Below are positions 6,766 to 12,812 of a stretch of 12,812 nucleotides of DNA, in pieces. Positions within the stretch are counted from its first letter, which is position 1. Each line of letters begins with the position of its first letter. Under the pieces are notes generated by a model. That model made no database searches and was not told the DNA's origin. It saw only the letters and a program-made list of their open reading frames with translations. Position numbers and translations under genes: made by a program. The stretch spans positions 1-12,812 of the forward strand of contig CANQZL010000025.1 of NCBI GenBank assembly GCA_947628325.1, given 5' to 3'. This stretch comes from an uncultured Bacilli bacterium (lineage in GTDB: Bacteria > Bacillota_I > Bacilli_A > RF39 > UBA660).

Positions 6766-8061
6766 ATGGCTAGAATATTAAATAGTGATAAAAAATACAG
6801 ATTAACACTTATTTTTGTAATAGTAGTTTTTATTTTTATAGTATTATTAGCTGTATTTTTAAGTAAAATTAATTTTAAACCAAATTCATTAGGTACTGTT
6901 GCAACTATTGTTAATGATGGTGATTTAATTATTAATTATACTGATGGTGATAAAATATCTTTTAGTGATAAAAAAGAACATGAATATAAGGTTTCTATTA
7001 CTAATTCATCTGAAGAAAAAATATATTACTCAGTTTATTTAGAAAATGTTAATAAGTCTTCTGTTCATATGGAAATTAGAAATGAACAAAATGAAGTTAT
7101 AAAAAAAATAAATAATAATTCAAATAATGAAAAATTAATTAATCTAAATAAAATTAATGGGAAAGAAACTATAAGATACACAATAATTATTAGTTCTAAT
7201 GACTATACTAATTTTAAAGCAGATTTAAAAGTAAAAAATGAATCTATAAATACTAAATCTTTTGCTGACTTAATCTTACTAAATAATAATGTTAATGAAC
7301 CAAAAACAAAAATTGGTAAGGAAACGGCTACAACTGATGAAGGTTTAATTTCTACTAAAGATAATAAAGGTATAACGTACTACTACAGAGGAAATGTTAG
7401 AAATAATTATGTTAAAATAGGAGAATATTTATTTAGAATAGTAAGAATAAATGGTGATAATACAGTAAGAATAGTCTTAGAAGATGTTTTAAGTACACAA
7501 TTTATTTATAATTCAAATGATATAACTCCTGAGACGGATATTACCAGTTTTGCTTTATTAAATAATTCCACTATCATAAATGATTTAAATAATTGGTTAA
7601 ATTCAAATCTTAATGAATATATTGAATACTTTACAAATGGTGATTATTGTCTAGAAAATAATTTTTCTTATATCTTAAATAACATAAAATACTCTAAAAC
7701 TTATGAAAGAGCATTTATTAATATGGAACCAAGCCTAGTTTGTGATGGGAATATCTATACTGGAAAAATTGGTATGTTAAGTATAGATGAAGTTATATTT
7801 GCTGGTGGTAATAAAAGTATTGCTAATGATAAATATTACCTATATAACAAAAATATTGCTGGTAATTATTTAACAAATAGTGCATATTTCATAAATACTT
7901 CTAACGTCGTTGCAATGTTTAATGTTATGAGTAATGGAGCAATCGGAGATGGTATTCTTGTTAACAACTTATCTTATGTAAGACCAGTAATTAATATAAG
8001 TAATGAAGCTAAAGTAAAAGGCGAAGGTACAATAAATGATCCTTATATCATAGTTTCTTAA
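6766..8061 (+). CDS. Membrane-anchored surface protein of a gut-Firmicutes paralogous type
   Basis: Function is unknown. The 431 residues show a short basic N-terminus, one transmembrane anchor (about 12-32), and a long exterior part. Residues about 45-157 look like an all-beta sandwich (alternating polar and hydrophobic strands, KVSITNSSEEKIYYSVYLENV), possibly comparable to TasA/camelysin-type folds; this is inference. Residues about 185-430 match from memory a domain of many surface proteins in uncultured gut Firmicutes, with the signatures ATTDEGL, YYYRGNVRNNYVKIG, RIVRINGDNTVRIV, IGMLSIDEVIFAGG, and a C-terminal YVRPVINIS...GEGTINDPYII. The usual Trp-rich WTMSP-like segment seems lost (NYLTNSAYF). 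Cys295 and Cys326 are the only cysteines and could form a disulfide. The ATG at 6766 is preferred: AGAGGAA (6754-6760) precedes it, and the longer TTG-initiated frame would begin inside the promoter. Confidence 0.8.
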   Translation: MARILNSDKKYRLTLIFVIVVFIFIVLLAVFLSKINFKPNSLGTVATIVNDGDLIINYTDGDKISFSDKKEHEYKVSITNSSEEKIYYSVYLENVNKSSVHMEIRNEQNEVIKKINNNSNNEKLINLNKINGKETIRYTIIISSNDYTNFKADLKVKNESINTKSFADLILLNNNVNEPKTKIGKETATTDEGLISTKDNKGITYYYRGNVRNNYVKIGEYLFRIVRINGDNTVRIVLEDVLSTQFIYNSNDITPETDITSFALLNNSTIINDLNNWLNSNLNEYIEYFTNGDYCLENNFSYILNNIKYSKTYERAFINMEPSLVCDGNIYTGKIGMLSIDEVIFAGGNKSIANDKYYLYNKNIAGNYLTNSAYFINTSNVVAMFNVMSNGAIGDGILVNNLSYVRPVINISNEAKVKGEGTINDPYIIVS

Positions 8062-8065
8062 ATAG

Positions 8066-8095
8066 TTGGATATTTTAATTAAAATATGTTAATAT
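8066..8095 (+). promoter_or_regulatory. Possible extended -10 promoter with AT palindrome
   Basis: TATG-T-TAATAT (8085-8095) has the TATGN extension and four of six -10 matches. TTGGAT (8066-8071) lies 18 bases upstream as a partial -35. The start would fall near 8102, so the leader would be about 13 bases, with the Shine-Dalgarno at its very 5' end. An 18-base perfect palindrome made only of A and T (8070-8087) fills the spacer. No terminator separates this gene from the preceding one, so cotranscription is also possible. Confidence 0.45.
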
Positions 8096-8114
8096 AACTC
8101 AAAAGGTGATTTGT

Positions 8115-8576
8115 ATGTTTTATTTTCTAGATATTACTATTAGTGACAAATTTATATATGGATTTTTAATAGTTTTATTAATTCTAGTTTTAATAGCTTT
8201 AATTTATATAACTATTAAACAAAATCAAAACATAATTAAACAAATAAATAACCAAGATAATCATGATTCAAATGATAAAAAAACTGAATCATCACCAAAA
8301 GAAATTGAAGACTTACAAAGTTTAACTAAGGAATTAGAAAATATTCCCAAAGGAAAAAATATCCAGTTAACATCTTATGAAGAAGAACAAGAACAAACTG
8401 CTATAATAAGTTATGAAGAACTTATTAAACAAAACCAACAAAATAATGAAAATATTTCTGAAATGGATTTACCAAAACTTAGTAATAGAAAAATAAATCA
8501 AGAAAATAATAATTCATATGAACACGAAGAAGAATTCCTAAAAAATTTAAAAGAATTAAAAAAATCATTAAATTAG
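8115..8576 (+). CDS. Small membrane-anchored protein with SYE motifs, unknown function
   Basis: I do not recognise a named family. The 153-residue protein has one strong transmembrane helix near the N-terminus (about 13-34, IYGFLIVLLILVLIALIYITI). The long hydrophilic tail is rich in Asn, Gln, Glu and Lys and lacks cysteine. The tail carries three short similar motifs: SYEEEQEQ at 87, SYEELIKQ at 99 and SYEHEEEF at 134. It ends in a charged amphipathic stretch (EEFLKNLKELKKSL) that may form a coiled coil. The basic residues after the helix suggest the tail is cytoplasmic, which is inference. ATG 8115 follows AAAGGTGAT (8102-8110); the GTG at 8106 is part of that binding site and is not the start. 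A TAG stop overlaps the ribosome binding site of the next gene, so the two are probably an operon. Confidence 0.75.
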   Translation: MFYFLDITISDKFIYGFLIVLLILVLIALIYITIKQNQNIIKQINNQDNHDSNDKKTESSPKEIEDLQSLTKELENIPKGKNIQLTSYEEEQEQTAIISYEELIKQNQQNNENISEMDLPKLSNRKINQENNNSYEHEEEFLKNLKELKKSLN

Positions 8577-8588
8577 GAGTAGATTAAA

Positions 8589-9317
8589 TTGAAAGAAAAG
8601 AAAATTAATACTTATATTTTTGAATATAAAATGGGCTTTATAATGATATTATCATTTGTCTTATTAATTATACCTATTCTTATTACATGGGCTTACTATA
8701 AATTTACTAATGCTCATTTAAATATAAATATTGATGAACCATCAAGTATTATTTATAGTGTTTTACTATTTATCTTAATGTTTTTATGGATGATTCTTCA
8801 TGAAATAATTCATGGAATAGCTTACCATGTAAATGGTGCCAAAAAAGAAAATATAACTTTTGGAGCAGCTTTAGAAAAAGGAATATTCTATTGTAAATGT
8901 GGTGAATTTATTAATAAGAAAAATATTATTATTTCCTTATTATCTCCATTTATTCTTATTGGAGTAATAACTTTAATTATAGGATATCTAATTAATTCTT
9001 TTGTCTTAATCTTTTTATCAATTGTTAATATATCAGGAGCTGCTGGTGATTTAGCAATGTATTCTTTCTTCATTAAACAAGATAAAGATATTCAATTTAA
9101 AGAATTAGGTGATTCAACAACTTTTTGTTTAAAAACTAAAGATGATTTAAGTAAGAAAAAATATCTTAGTGTAAAACTTAAAAAGGTTGTTACTGATGAA
9201 AAAGACATTATAGAAGAGAAATCTAAAAAATTAACAATTTCTAAAGCTAGTTGGATTTTACTTATTGTAATTATCATAATAATCTTATTAGATATTGTAG
9301 CTCTATTATTTGTTTAA
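8589..9317 (+). CDS. DUF3267-like polytopic membrane protein with HEXXH motif (putative metalloprotease)
   Basis: The 242-residue protein is probably a membrane zincin-like protein of the DUF3267 type; no substrate is known. It has two N-terminal transmembrane helices (about 14-36 and 53-74), two in the middle (about 111-152) and one at the C-terminus (about 220-242). HEIIHGIAYH (HEXXH, residues 71-75) lies at the cytoplasmic or inner end of helix 2, and SGAAGDLAM (Asp154) follows the fourth helix, matching the family pattern in which a GD motif may complete the site. YCKCGE (Cys102 and Cys104) lies between them. The start is TTG at 8589, behind AGGAG (8575-8579) at 9-base spacing. The first internal ATG, residue 14, has no binding site and would cut into helix 1. 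It is placed directly after the SYE protein. Confidence 0.8.
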   Translation: MKEKKINTYIFEYKMGFIMILSFVLLIIPILITWAYYKFTNAHLNINIDEPSSIIYSVLLFILMFLWMILHEIIHGIAYHVNGAKKENITFGAALEKGIFYCKCGEFINKKNIIISLLSPFILIGVITLIIGYLINSFVLIFLSIVNISGAAGDLAMYSFFIKQDKDIQFKELGDSTTFCLKTKDDLSKKKYLSVKLKKVVTDEKDIIEEKSKKLTISKASWILLIVIIIIILLDIVALLFV

Positions 9318-9323
9318 TAAAGT

Positions 9324-9352
9324 AAAGCTAATCTTTGCGATTAGTTTTTTTT
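9324..9352 (+). terminator. Intrinsic terminator after the HEXXH membrane protein gene
   Basis: CTAATC (9328-9333) and GATTAG (9339-9344) pair around TTTGC. The stem extends through a G-T wobble and three A-T pairs into the tract of eight T (9345-9352). This is the best intrinsic terminator in the window. The loop and 3' arm also contain the probable -35 box of the mtaB promoter. Confidence 0.88.
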
Positions 9353-9362
9353 ATGGTATAAT
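9335..9362 (+). promoter_or_regulatory. Extended -10 promoter of mtaB
   Basis: TATG-G-TATAAT (9352-9362) is a perfect -10 box with the TATGN extension. TTGCGA (9335-9340), four of six matches, lies 16 bases upstream inside the preceding terminator hairpin. Transcription should start near 9369, only about 14 bases before the mtaB start codon, so the Shine-Dalgarno is at the extreme 5' end of the message. Confidence 0.8.
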
Positions 9363-9382
9363 CTCTTGGTTAGGTGATGTTT

Positions 9383-10663
9383 ATGAAATTTACAATTATT
9401 ACTTTTGGTTGTAAAGTTAATTCTTATGAATCAGAATATATGAAAGAACAATTACTAAAAAATAATTATTTATATAATGATGATTATAAAACAAGTGATA
9501 TAGTAATAATTAATACATGTAGTGTTACAAATACAGCTGATAATAAATGTAAGAAAATGATACGTGATGTTAGAAGAGATAATAAAAATGCTATATTAAT
9601 GGTTTGTGGTTGTACAGCCGAAAATAAAAGAGAAACTTTAAATGATTTAGATATTGATATTTTAATCGGTAATAAAGAAAAATCTTTAGTTGCTAAATTA
9701 ATCGAAGATTATAAATTGAGTAATGAAAAATATATTAAATTCTATAATAATAAAAAATTAGAATTTGAAGATATGGGAGTTCAAGAATTTAATGATTTAA
9801 CAAGAGCCTTTGTTAAAATTCAAGATGGCTGTAATAATTATTGTGCTTATTGTATTATTCCTTATGTAAGAGGAAATATTAGAAGTAAAGAATTTGCTGA
9901 AGTAATAAATGAAGTTAATAACTTAGTAAATAAAGGTCACAAGGAAATTGTTTTTACAGGTATAAATACTGGTGCTTATGGTAAAGAAACTGGTAAATAT
10001 GATTTAACTGATTTAATTAAAGAAGTTTCTAAAATAAAAAAATTAGAAAGAATAAGAATTTCTAGTATTGAGATTACTGAAATAACTGATAAATTTATAG
10101 AAGAATTAAAAAATAATCATAAGTTATGTGGACATTTACATGTATCATTACAATCTGGTAGTGATAAAATCTTAAAATTAATGAATCGTAAATATACTAA
10201 AGAAGAATATTTAGCAAAGATAAATAAAATAAAAGAAGCTAGACCTAATATAAATTTAACAACTGATGTCATAGTAGGCTTTCCTAATGAAACAGAAGAA
10301 GACTTTAATGAATGTATTGCATTCTGTAAACAAGTTGGCTTTAGTAAAATACATGTTTTTCCATATAGTGTAAGAGAAGGTACTAAAGCTGCTAGTATGG
10401 AAGGGCAGATACCAAATAATATCAAAAAACAACGAGCTAGAAAACTAATTGAAATAGATAAACAATTACAAAAAGAATACAATTCTAAATTTTTAAATAC
10501 ACCAATTGATGTTTTAATAGAAGAAAATATTTCTGATAAATCAATTGGTCATACAGAAAATTTCTTAAAAGTAATCATAAATCAGAAATTAGAAATAAAT
10601 AAAATTTACAAAGTAATAATAACAGATATTACGAGTGATTATGTTATTGCCATATTGAAATAA
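9383..10663 (+). CDS. mtaB: tRNA (N6-threonylcarbamoyladenosine-C2) methylthiotransferase MtaB
   Basis: MtaB is a radical SAM enzyme that adds a methylthio group to t6A at position 37 of tRNAs decoding ANN codons, giving ms2t6A. Residues 1 to about 110 are the UPF0004 domain, with the likely auxiliary-cluster cysteines Cys10 (FGCKVN), Cys46 (NTCSVT) and Cys77 (CGCTAEN). The radical SAM core has CNNYCAYC (Cys150, 154, 157). The C-terminal part, about 370-426, is a TRAM-like tRNA-binding domain. TFGCKVNSYESE and NTCSVTNTADNK fit MtaB (YqeV) better than MiaB or RimO. The ATG at 9383 with AGGTGA (9372-9377) is chosen; upstream GTG 9374 and ATG 9377 lie within the binding site. In B. subtilis mtaB follows dnaJ-prmA-rsmE, so its presence here reflects old synteny. 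Confidence 0.93.
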   Translation: MKFTIITFGCKVNSYESEYMKEQLLKNNYLYNDDYKTSDIVIINTCSVTNTADNKCKKMIRDVRRDNKNAILMVCGCTAENKRETLNDLDIDILIGNKEKSLVAKLIEDYKLSNEKYIKFYNNKKLEFEDMGVQEFNDLTRAFVKIQDGCNNYCAYCIIPYVRGNIRSKEFAEVINEVNNLVNKGHKEIVFTGINTGAYGKETGKYDLTDLIKEVSKIKKLERIRISSIEITEITDKFIEELKNNHKLCGHLHVSLQSGSDKILKLMNRKYTKEEYLAKINKIKEARPNINLTTDVIVGFPNETEEDFNECIAFCKQVGFSKIHVFPYSVREGTKAASMEGQIPNNIKKQRARKLIEIDKQLQKEYNSKFLNTPIDVLIEENISDKSIGHTENFLKVIINQKLEINKIYKVIITDITSDYVIAILK

Positions 10664-10683
10664 TTTACTATTTATTATATAAT
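10655..10683 (+). promoter_or_regulatory. Near-consensus sigma-A promoter
   Basis: TTGAAA (10655-10660, five of six) and a perfect TATAAT (10678-10683) are 17 bases apart. The -35 lies in the last codons of mtaB. The start would be near 10690, giving a leader of about 30 bases for the downstream gene. No terminator follows mtaB, so read-through from mtaB is possible too. Confidence 0.82.
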
Positions 10684-10701
10684 TTCTATAGAATAGAAAT
10701 T
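10681..10701 (+). promoter_or_regulatory. Operator-like inverted repeat over -10/+1
   Basis: AATTTCTAT (10681-10689) and ATAGAAATT (10693-10701) are perfect 9-base inverted arms around AGA. The left arm overlaps the last three bases of the -10 box and the centre is at the predicted transcription start, a classic repressor position. Alternatively it forms a small hairpin in the 5' leader. No cognate regulator is visible in the window. Confidence 0.5.
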
Positions 10702-10720
10702 TATATAAGATGGTGATATT

Positions 10721-11791
10721 ATGAAAGAAGATAAAAAAACTTTTATTACTTCTGAGCCAGTGGTAATTCCAAAGTTACCAAAAGAAGATTTAGATGAATT
10801 AAAAAAAGAATTAGAAATGAAATTTAAAGTTCCATGTAACTATGAAAAAACTAGTTATGGTTATTTATTCTTTATTAGTGGACAGGATAAGAAAATAGCT
10901 AAACTAGAATATGATGTTTTTAATAAAAAATATCAAAGCTTAAAAATACTTAAAGGAGTTAAAGAACCTGAACCTCCTTATTTAATGCCACGTAGTCAAA
11001 AAAGAGAAGATATAAAAAGAAGACGTTTTGTTTTAAAAAGAAGAGCTTTAGGAGTAGCCTTTACAGCAACAACTCTTGCTATGTTTGTAACTGCTGGTAT
11101 CATGAAACCTGAAATAGATAGGCTTTTTAATGAAAAATATAATGTAGTAAAATTACCAAATGTAACAGAAGGTCTTGTTTTAGAAGAAGATACAGCATTA
11201 AATGATGCTAATGATTTTGTGGCAATGAGTTGGGTTGAATATACAATGGATACAATGATAAAATTAGCTCAAAGTGGTGACGATGAATATCTAACTTTAG
11301 AAGTTCAAAAAATATATGAAGGATCTTATTCACGAATAATTTCTCTATATAACGATTATTTTGAAGCTATGGATATTAATGTTGAAAAAACTGATACCTT
11401 ATTAAATGCTATTAATATTATTCATGATCAATTAAGAAAAAATATTAGTCAATTTAATGATGATGTAAGAAAAAGTCCTTTTCTTCAATATGGTTTTGGT
11501 AAAAGCGCCTTTGCTAGTGCCATAGTAGCTGATAATGAAGGAAGATTATTACACACTCGTGATGATGGTGTTGTAAAAGATAGAGAGAATGCTCCAGTTA
11601 TTTATGACTTATCAGGAAATGATAAATGTGCTGTATACGTAAAACTACAAGATATTCCAAATAATACTTATCGTCTTGATAATTGCCCATCAGATTCTTT
11701 AATGATTGATGGTCAAATATATGTTAATTCATCTCATATAAATGATTTTTTACCAATAGCTGATATGACTGTTAGTTCTCCAAAAATGTAA
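10721..11791 (+). CDS. Bitopic membrane protein of unknown function
   Basis: I do not recognise this 356-residue protein. Residues 1-108 are hydrophilic and probably cytoplasmic. They look like a small alpha/beta domain (DLDELKKELEMKFKVPCNYEKTS, then GYLFFISGQDKKIAKLEYDVF), ending in a strongly basic segment, KREDIKRRRFVLKRR. One transmembrane helix follows at about 109-128 (ALGVAFTATTLAMFVTAGIM), so the remaining 230 or so residues should be outside. That part is mostly helical up to about residue 250 and then carries a possible beta region with two cysteines (DKCAVYV and LDNCPSD) that could be bridged. ATG 10721 follows GGTGA (10712-10716). It has its own promoter and terminator, and so appears monocistronic, between mtaB and recD2. 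Confidence 0.72.
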   Translation: MKEDKKTFITSEPVVIPKLPKEDLDELKKELEMKFKVPCNYEKTSYGYLFFISGQDKKIAKLEYDVFNKKYQSLKILKGVKEPEPPYLMPRSQKREDIKRRRFVLKRRALGVAFTATTLAMFVTAGIMKPEIDRLFNEKYNVVKLPNVTEGLVLEEDTALNDANDFVAMSWVEYTMDTMIKLAQSGDDEYLTLEVQKIYEGSYSRIISLYNDYFEAMDINVEKTDTLLNAINIIHDQLRKNISQFNDDVRKSPFLQYGFGKSAFASAIVADNEGRLLHTRDDGVVKDRENAPVIYDLSGNDKCAVYVKLQDIPNNTYRLDNCPSDSLMIDGQIYVNSSHINDFLPIADMTVSSPKM

Positions 11792-11803
11792 AAAAAATTT
11801 TTG

Positions 11804-11831
11804 AAAAGCGAAAAAATATTCGCTTTTTTTT
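11804..11831 (+). terminator. Intrinsic terminator after the 356-residue protein gene
   Basis: AAAAGCGAA (11804-11812) pairs with TTCGCTTTT (11819-11827) around a six-base A/T loop and runs into eight T (11824-11831). A GCG/CGC core gives the stem stability. An A-rich tract on the 5' side could make it work in both directions. Confidence 0.88.
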
Positions 11832-11837
11832 AATGAG

Positions 11838-11848
11838 TATGTTAAACT
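11838..11848 (+). promoter_or_regulatory. Possible extended -10 promoter of recD2
   Basis: TATG-T-TAAACT (11838-11848) has the TATGN extension and four of six -10 matches. No convincing -35 is seen; the matching position lies in the 3' arm of the preceding terminator. The predicted start near 11855 would leave a leader of only about 11 bases. A terminator directly upstream makes a promoter here necessary. Confidence 0.5.
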
Positions 11849-11865
11849 AAATTAAGGTGACTAAA

Positions 11866-12812
11866 ATGGACTATATTAGAGGAAAATTTAAACAAATGAT
11901 TTTTGAATCAGAAAATGGCTACAAAGTAGGTTTATTTAGAATTAAAGAAGCATCCTCTAATATGGTAGATTATGAAAACAAAACTATTACTTTTACTGGT
12001 TATTTTGCTGACTTAAATGGGGAAGACTATTATACTTTGAATGGTCGCTATGTATTTAATGAACGTTATGGTAATCAATTTCAAGTTGATTCTTATCAAC
12101 GTGAAGAACCTAAAGGAAAAGATGCTGTAATTGATTTCTTATCTAGTTCCTTAATTAAAGGCTGTGGTGAAAAAACAGCTACTTTAATAGTTGAAACTTT
12201 AGGAGAAGATGCTTTATCTCTTATTAAAGAAAACTATGAAAACTTACTTACAGTTCCTGGTATATCTTTAGTTAAAGCTAAAAGAATATATAACTCAATT
12301 ATTAAATATCAAAGTACTGATGAAATAATTGTTAATTTAAAAAAATTAGGTTTTACTATAAATGAAGCTTTAGCTATTCTAGGTAAATGGAAAGATAGTT
12401 CTTTAGAAATCGTCAATAATAATATCTATGTATTAACAGATATAATAGATTTTAATAAATTAGATCGAGTATTTCTAAATATGAAAGAAGCTGATAGTAA
12501 AGAAAGAGTACTAGCTTGTATAATTGAATCTTTTAAAAGATTAGGTTTTAAAAATGGTGATACTTATTTATATAAAGAAGAACTATTTAGTAATATACGT
12601 AATGAATTTAAAATATTTATTACTGAAGAAGAACTAGATAATTACTTAGAAGAATTAATTAAAAGTAATGATATTATAGTCGATGGTAAAAAATTATTTT
12701 TAAAAGAATATTATGATTATGAAGAATATATTGCTGATAATTTAGCTTTAATATCTTCTCATAGTAATACAAGAATTCCAAACTTTGATTCCTTAATTAA
12801 AGGAATTGAATT
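11866..12812 (+). CDS. recD2: ATP-dependent DNA helicase RecD2, N-terminal part (cut by window end)
   Basis: The frame stays open from ATG 11866 to the window edge, giving 315 codons of a protein that normally exceeds 700 residues. RecD2 is a 5'-3' superfamily 1B DNA helicase, found in bacteria that repair breaks without RecBCD, and acts in replication fork and mismatch-related repair. The visible part is the family N-terminal region: an OB-like beta domain (NGYKVGLFRIKE, TGYFADLNGEDYYTLNGRYV, RYGNQFQVDSYQ), then helix-hairpin-helix segments (LIKGCGEKTATLIVE from residue 96, LTVPGISLVKAKRI near 128-141). The Walker A and helicase motifs would lie beyond the edge and cannot be checked. AAGGTGA (11854-11860) precedes the start. 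It is the last gene in the window. Confidence 0.92.
   Translation, partial: MDYIRGKFKQMIFESENGYKVGLFRIKEASSNMVDYENKTITFTGYFADLNGEDYYTLNGRYVFNERYGNQFQVDSYQREEPKGKDAVIDFLSSSLIKGCGEKTATLIVETLGEDALSLIKENYENLLTVPGISLVKAKRIYNSIIKYQSTDEIIVNLKKLGFTINEALAILGKWKDSSLEIVNNNIYVLTDIIDFNKLDRVFLNMKEADSKERVLACIIESFKRLGFKNGDTYLYKEELFSNIRNEFKIFITEEELDNYLEELIKSNDIIVDGKKLFLKEYYDYEEYIADNLALISSHSNTRIPNFDSLIKGIE

Noticed and set aside
8888..9277. Two short minus-strand open frames within the HEXXH membrane protein gene
   Set aside because: They are antisense to hydrophobic helices and charged loops of a supported gene and have no ribosome binding sites.
9374..9382. Earlier GTG or ATG starts for mtaB
   Set aside because: They fall within the AGGTGA binding site; MKFTIITFGCKVN from 9383 is the usual family N-terminus.
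10117..10482. 121-codon open frame on the minus strand within mtaB
   Set aside because: mtaB is clearly coding here, including conserved radical SAM regions; the reverse frame has no motif or start signal.
1..12812. A new defence, mobile or secretion system hidden in the window
   Set aside because: No nuclease, toxin-antitoxin, transposase, phage or secretion gene, no repeat array and no change of strand or composition was seen; the unknown genes look like envelope proteins.

Overview
This window is chromosomal DNA from a very AT-rich (by eye about 70% A+T), low-GC Gram-positive bacterium, most likely class Bacilli. It suggests one of the poorly characterised gut lineages near Erysipelotrichales/RF39, but that placement is inference. 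The clues are an HrcA/CIRCE-controlled heat-shock operon, consensus sigma-A promoters with TATG-type extended -10 elements, G+A-rich ribosome binding sites, RecD2, and a membrane-anchored surface protein of a type I recognise from uncultured gut Firmicutes. The standard code fits: Trp is TGG, no in-frame TGA interrupts a gene, and the ten complete genes end in TAA (nine) or TAG (one). All genes lie on the + strand.

Layout. (1) Positions 60-133 hold a sigma-A promoter bracketed by two CIRCE operators. One embeds the -35 box and the other begins at the predicted transcription start. (2) Positions 147-6674 carry hrcA, grpE, dnaK, pepF and dnaJ. The oligoendopeptidase pepF sits between dnaK and dnaJ and overlaps the dnaJ start codon (TAATG). 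A perfect 12-bp GAAA-loop hairpin separates dnaK from pepF, and a short intrinsic terminator follows dnaJ. (3) Positions 6712-9352 hold three envelope genes: a 431-residue single-pass surface protein with its own promoter, a 153-residue membrane-anchored protein with three SYE motifs, and a polytopic HEXXH membrane protein (DUF3267-like) with a TTG start. A strong terminator closes this block. (4) mtaB (tRNA ms2t6A methylthiotransferase) follows, with an extended -10 promoter whose -35 lies inside the preceding terminator. (5) A 356-residue unknown bitopic membrane protein has a near-consensus promoter overlapped by an operator-like palindrome, and ends in a terminator. (6) The window closes with the 5' part of recD2, cut by the window edge.

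How the genes work together. HrcA should repress its own operon through CIRCE. GrpE, DnaK and DnaJ form the Hsp70 cycle, and PepF, co-expressed with them, would degrade peptides. The order hrcA-grpE-dnaK-dnaJ ... mtaB recalls B. subtilis (hrcA-grpE-dnaK-dnaJ-prmA-rsmE-mtaB), but here prmA and rsmE are absent, pepF has been inserted, and three envelope genes fill the gap before mtaB. I see no CRISPR array, mobile element, tRNA or rRNA gene, or recognisable defence system. The least explained items are the three envelope genes, the 356-residue protein and their regulatory sequences.
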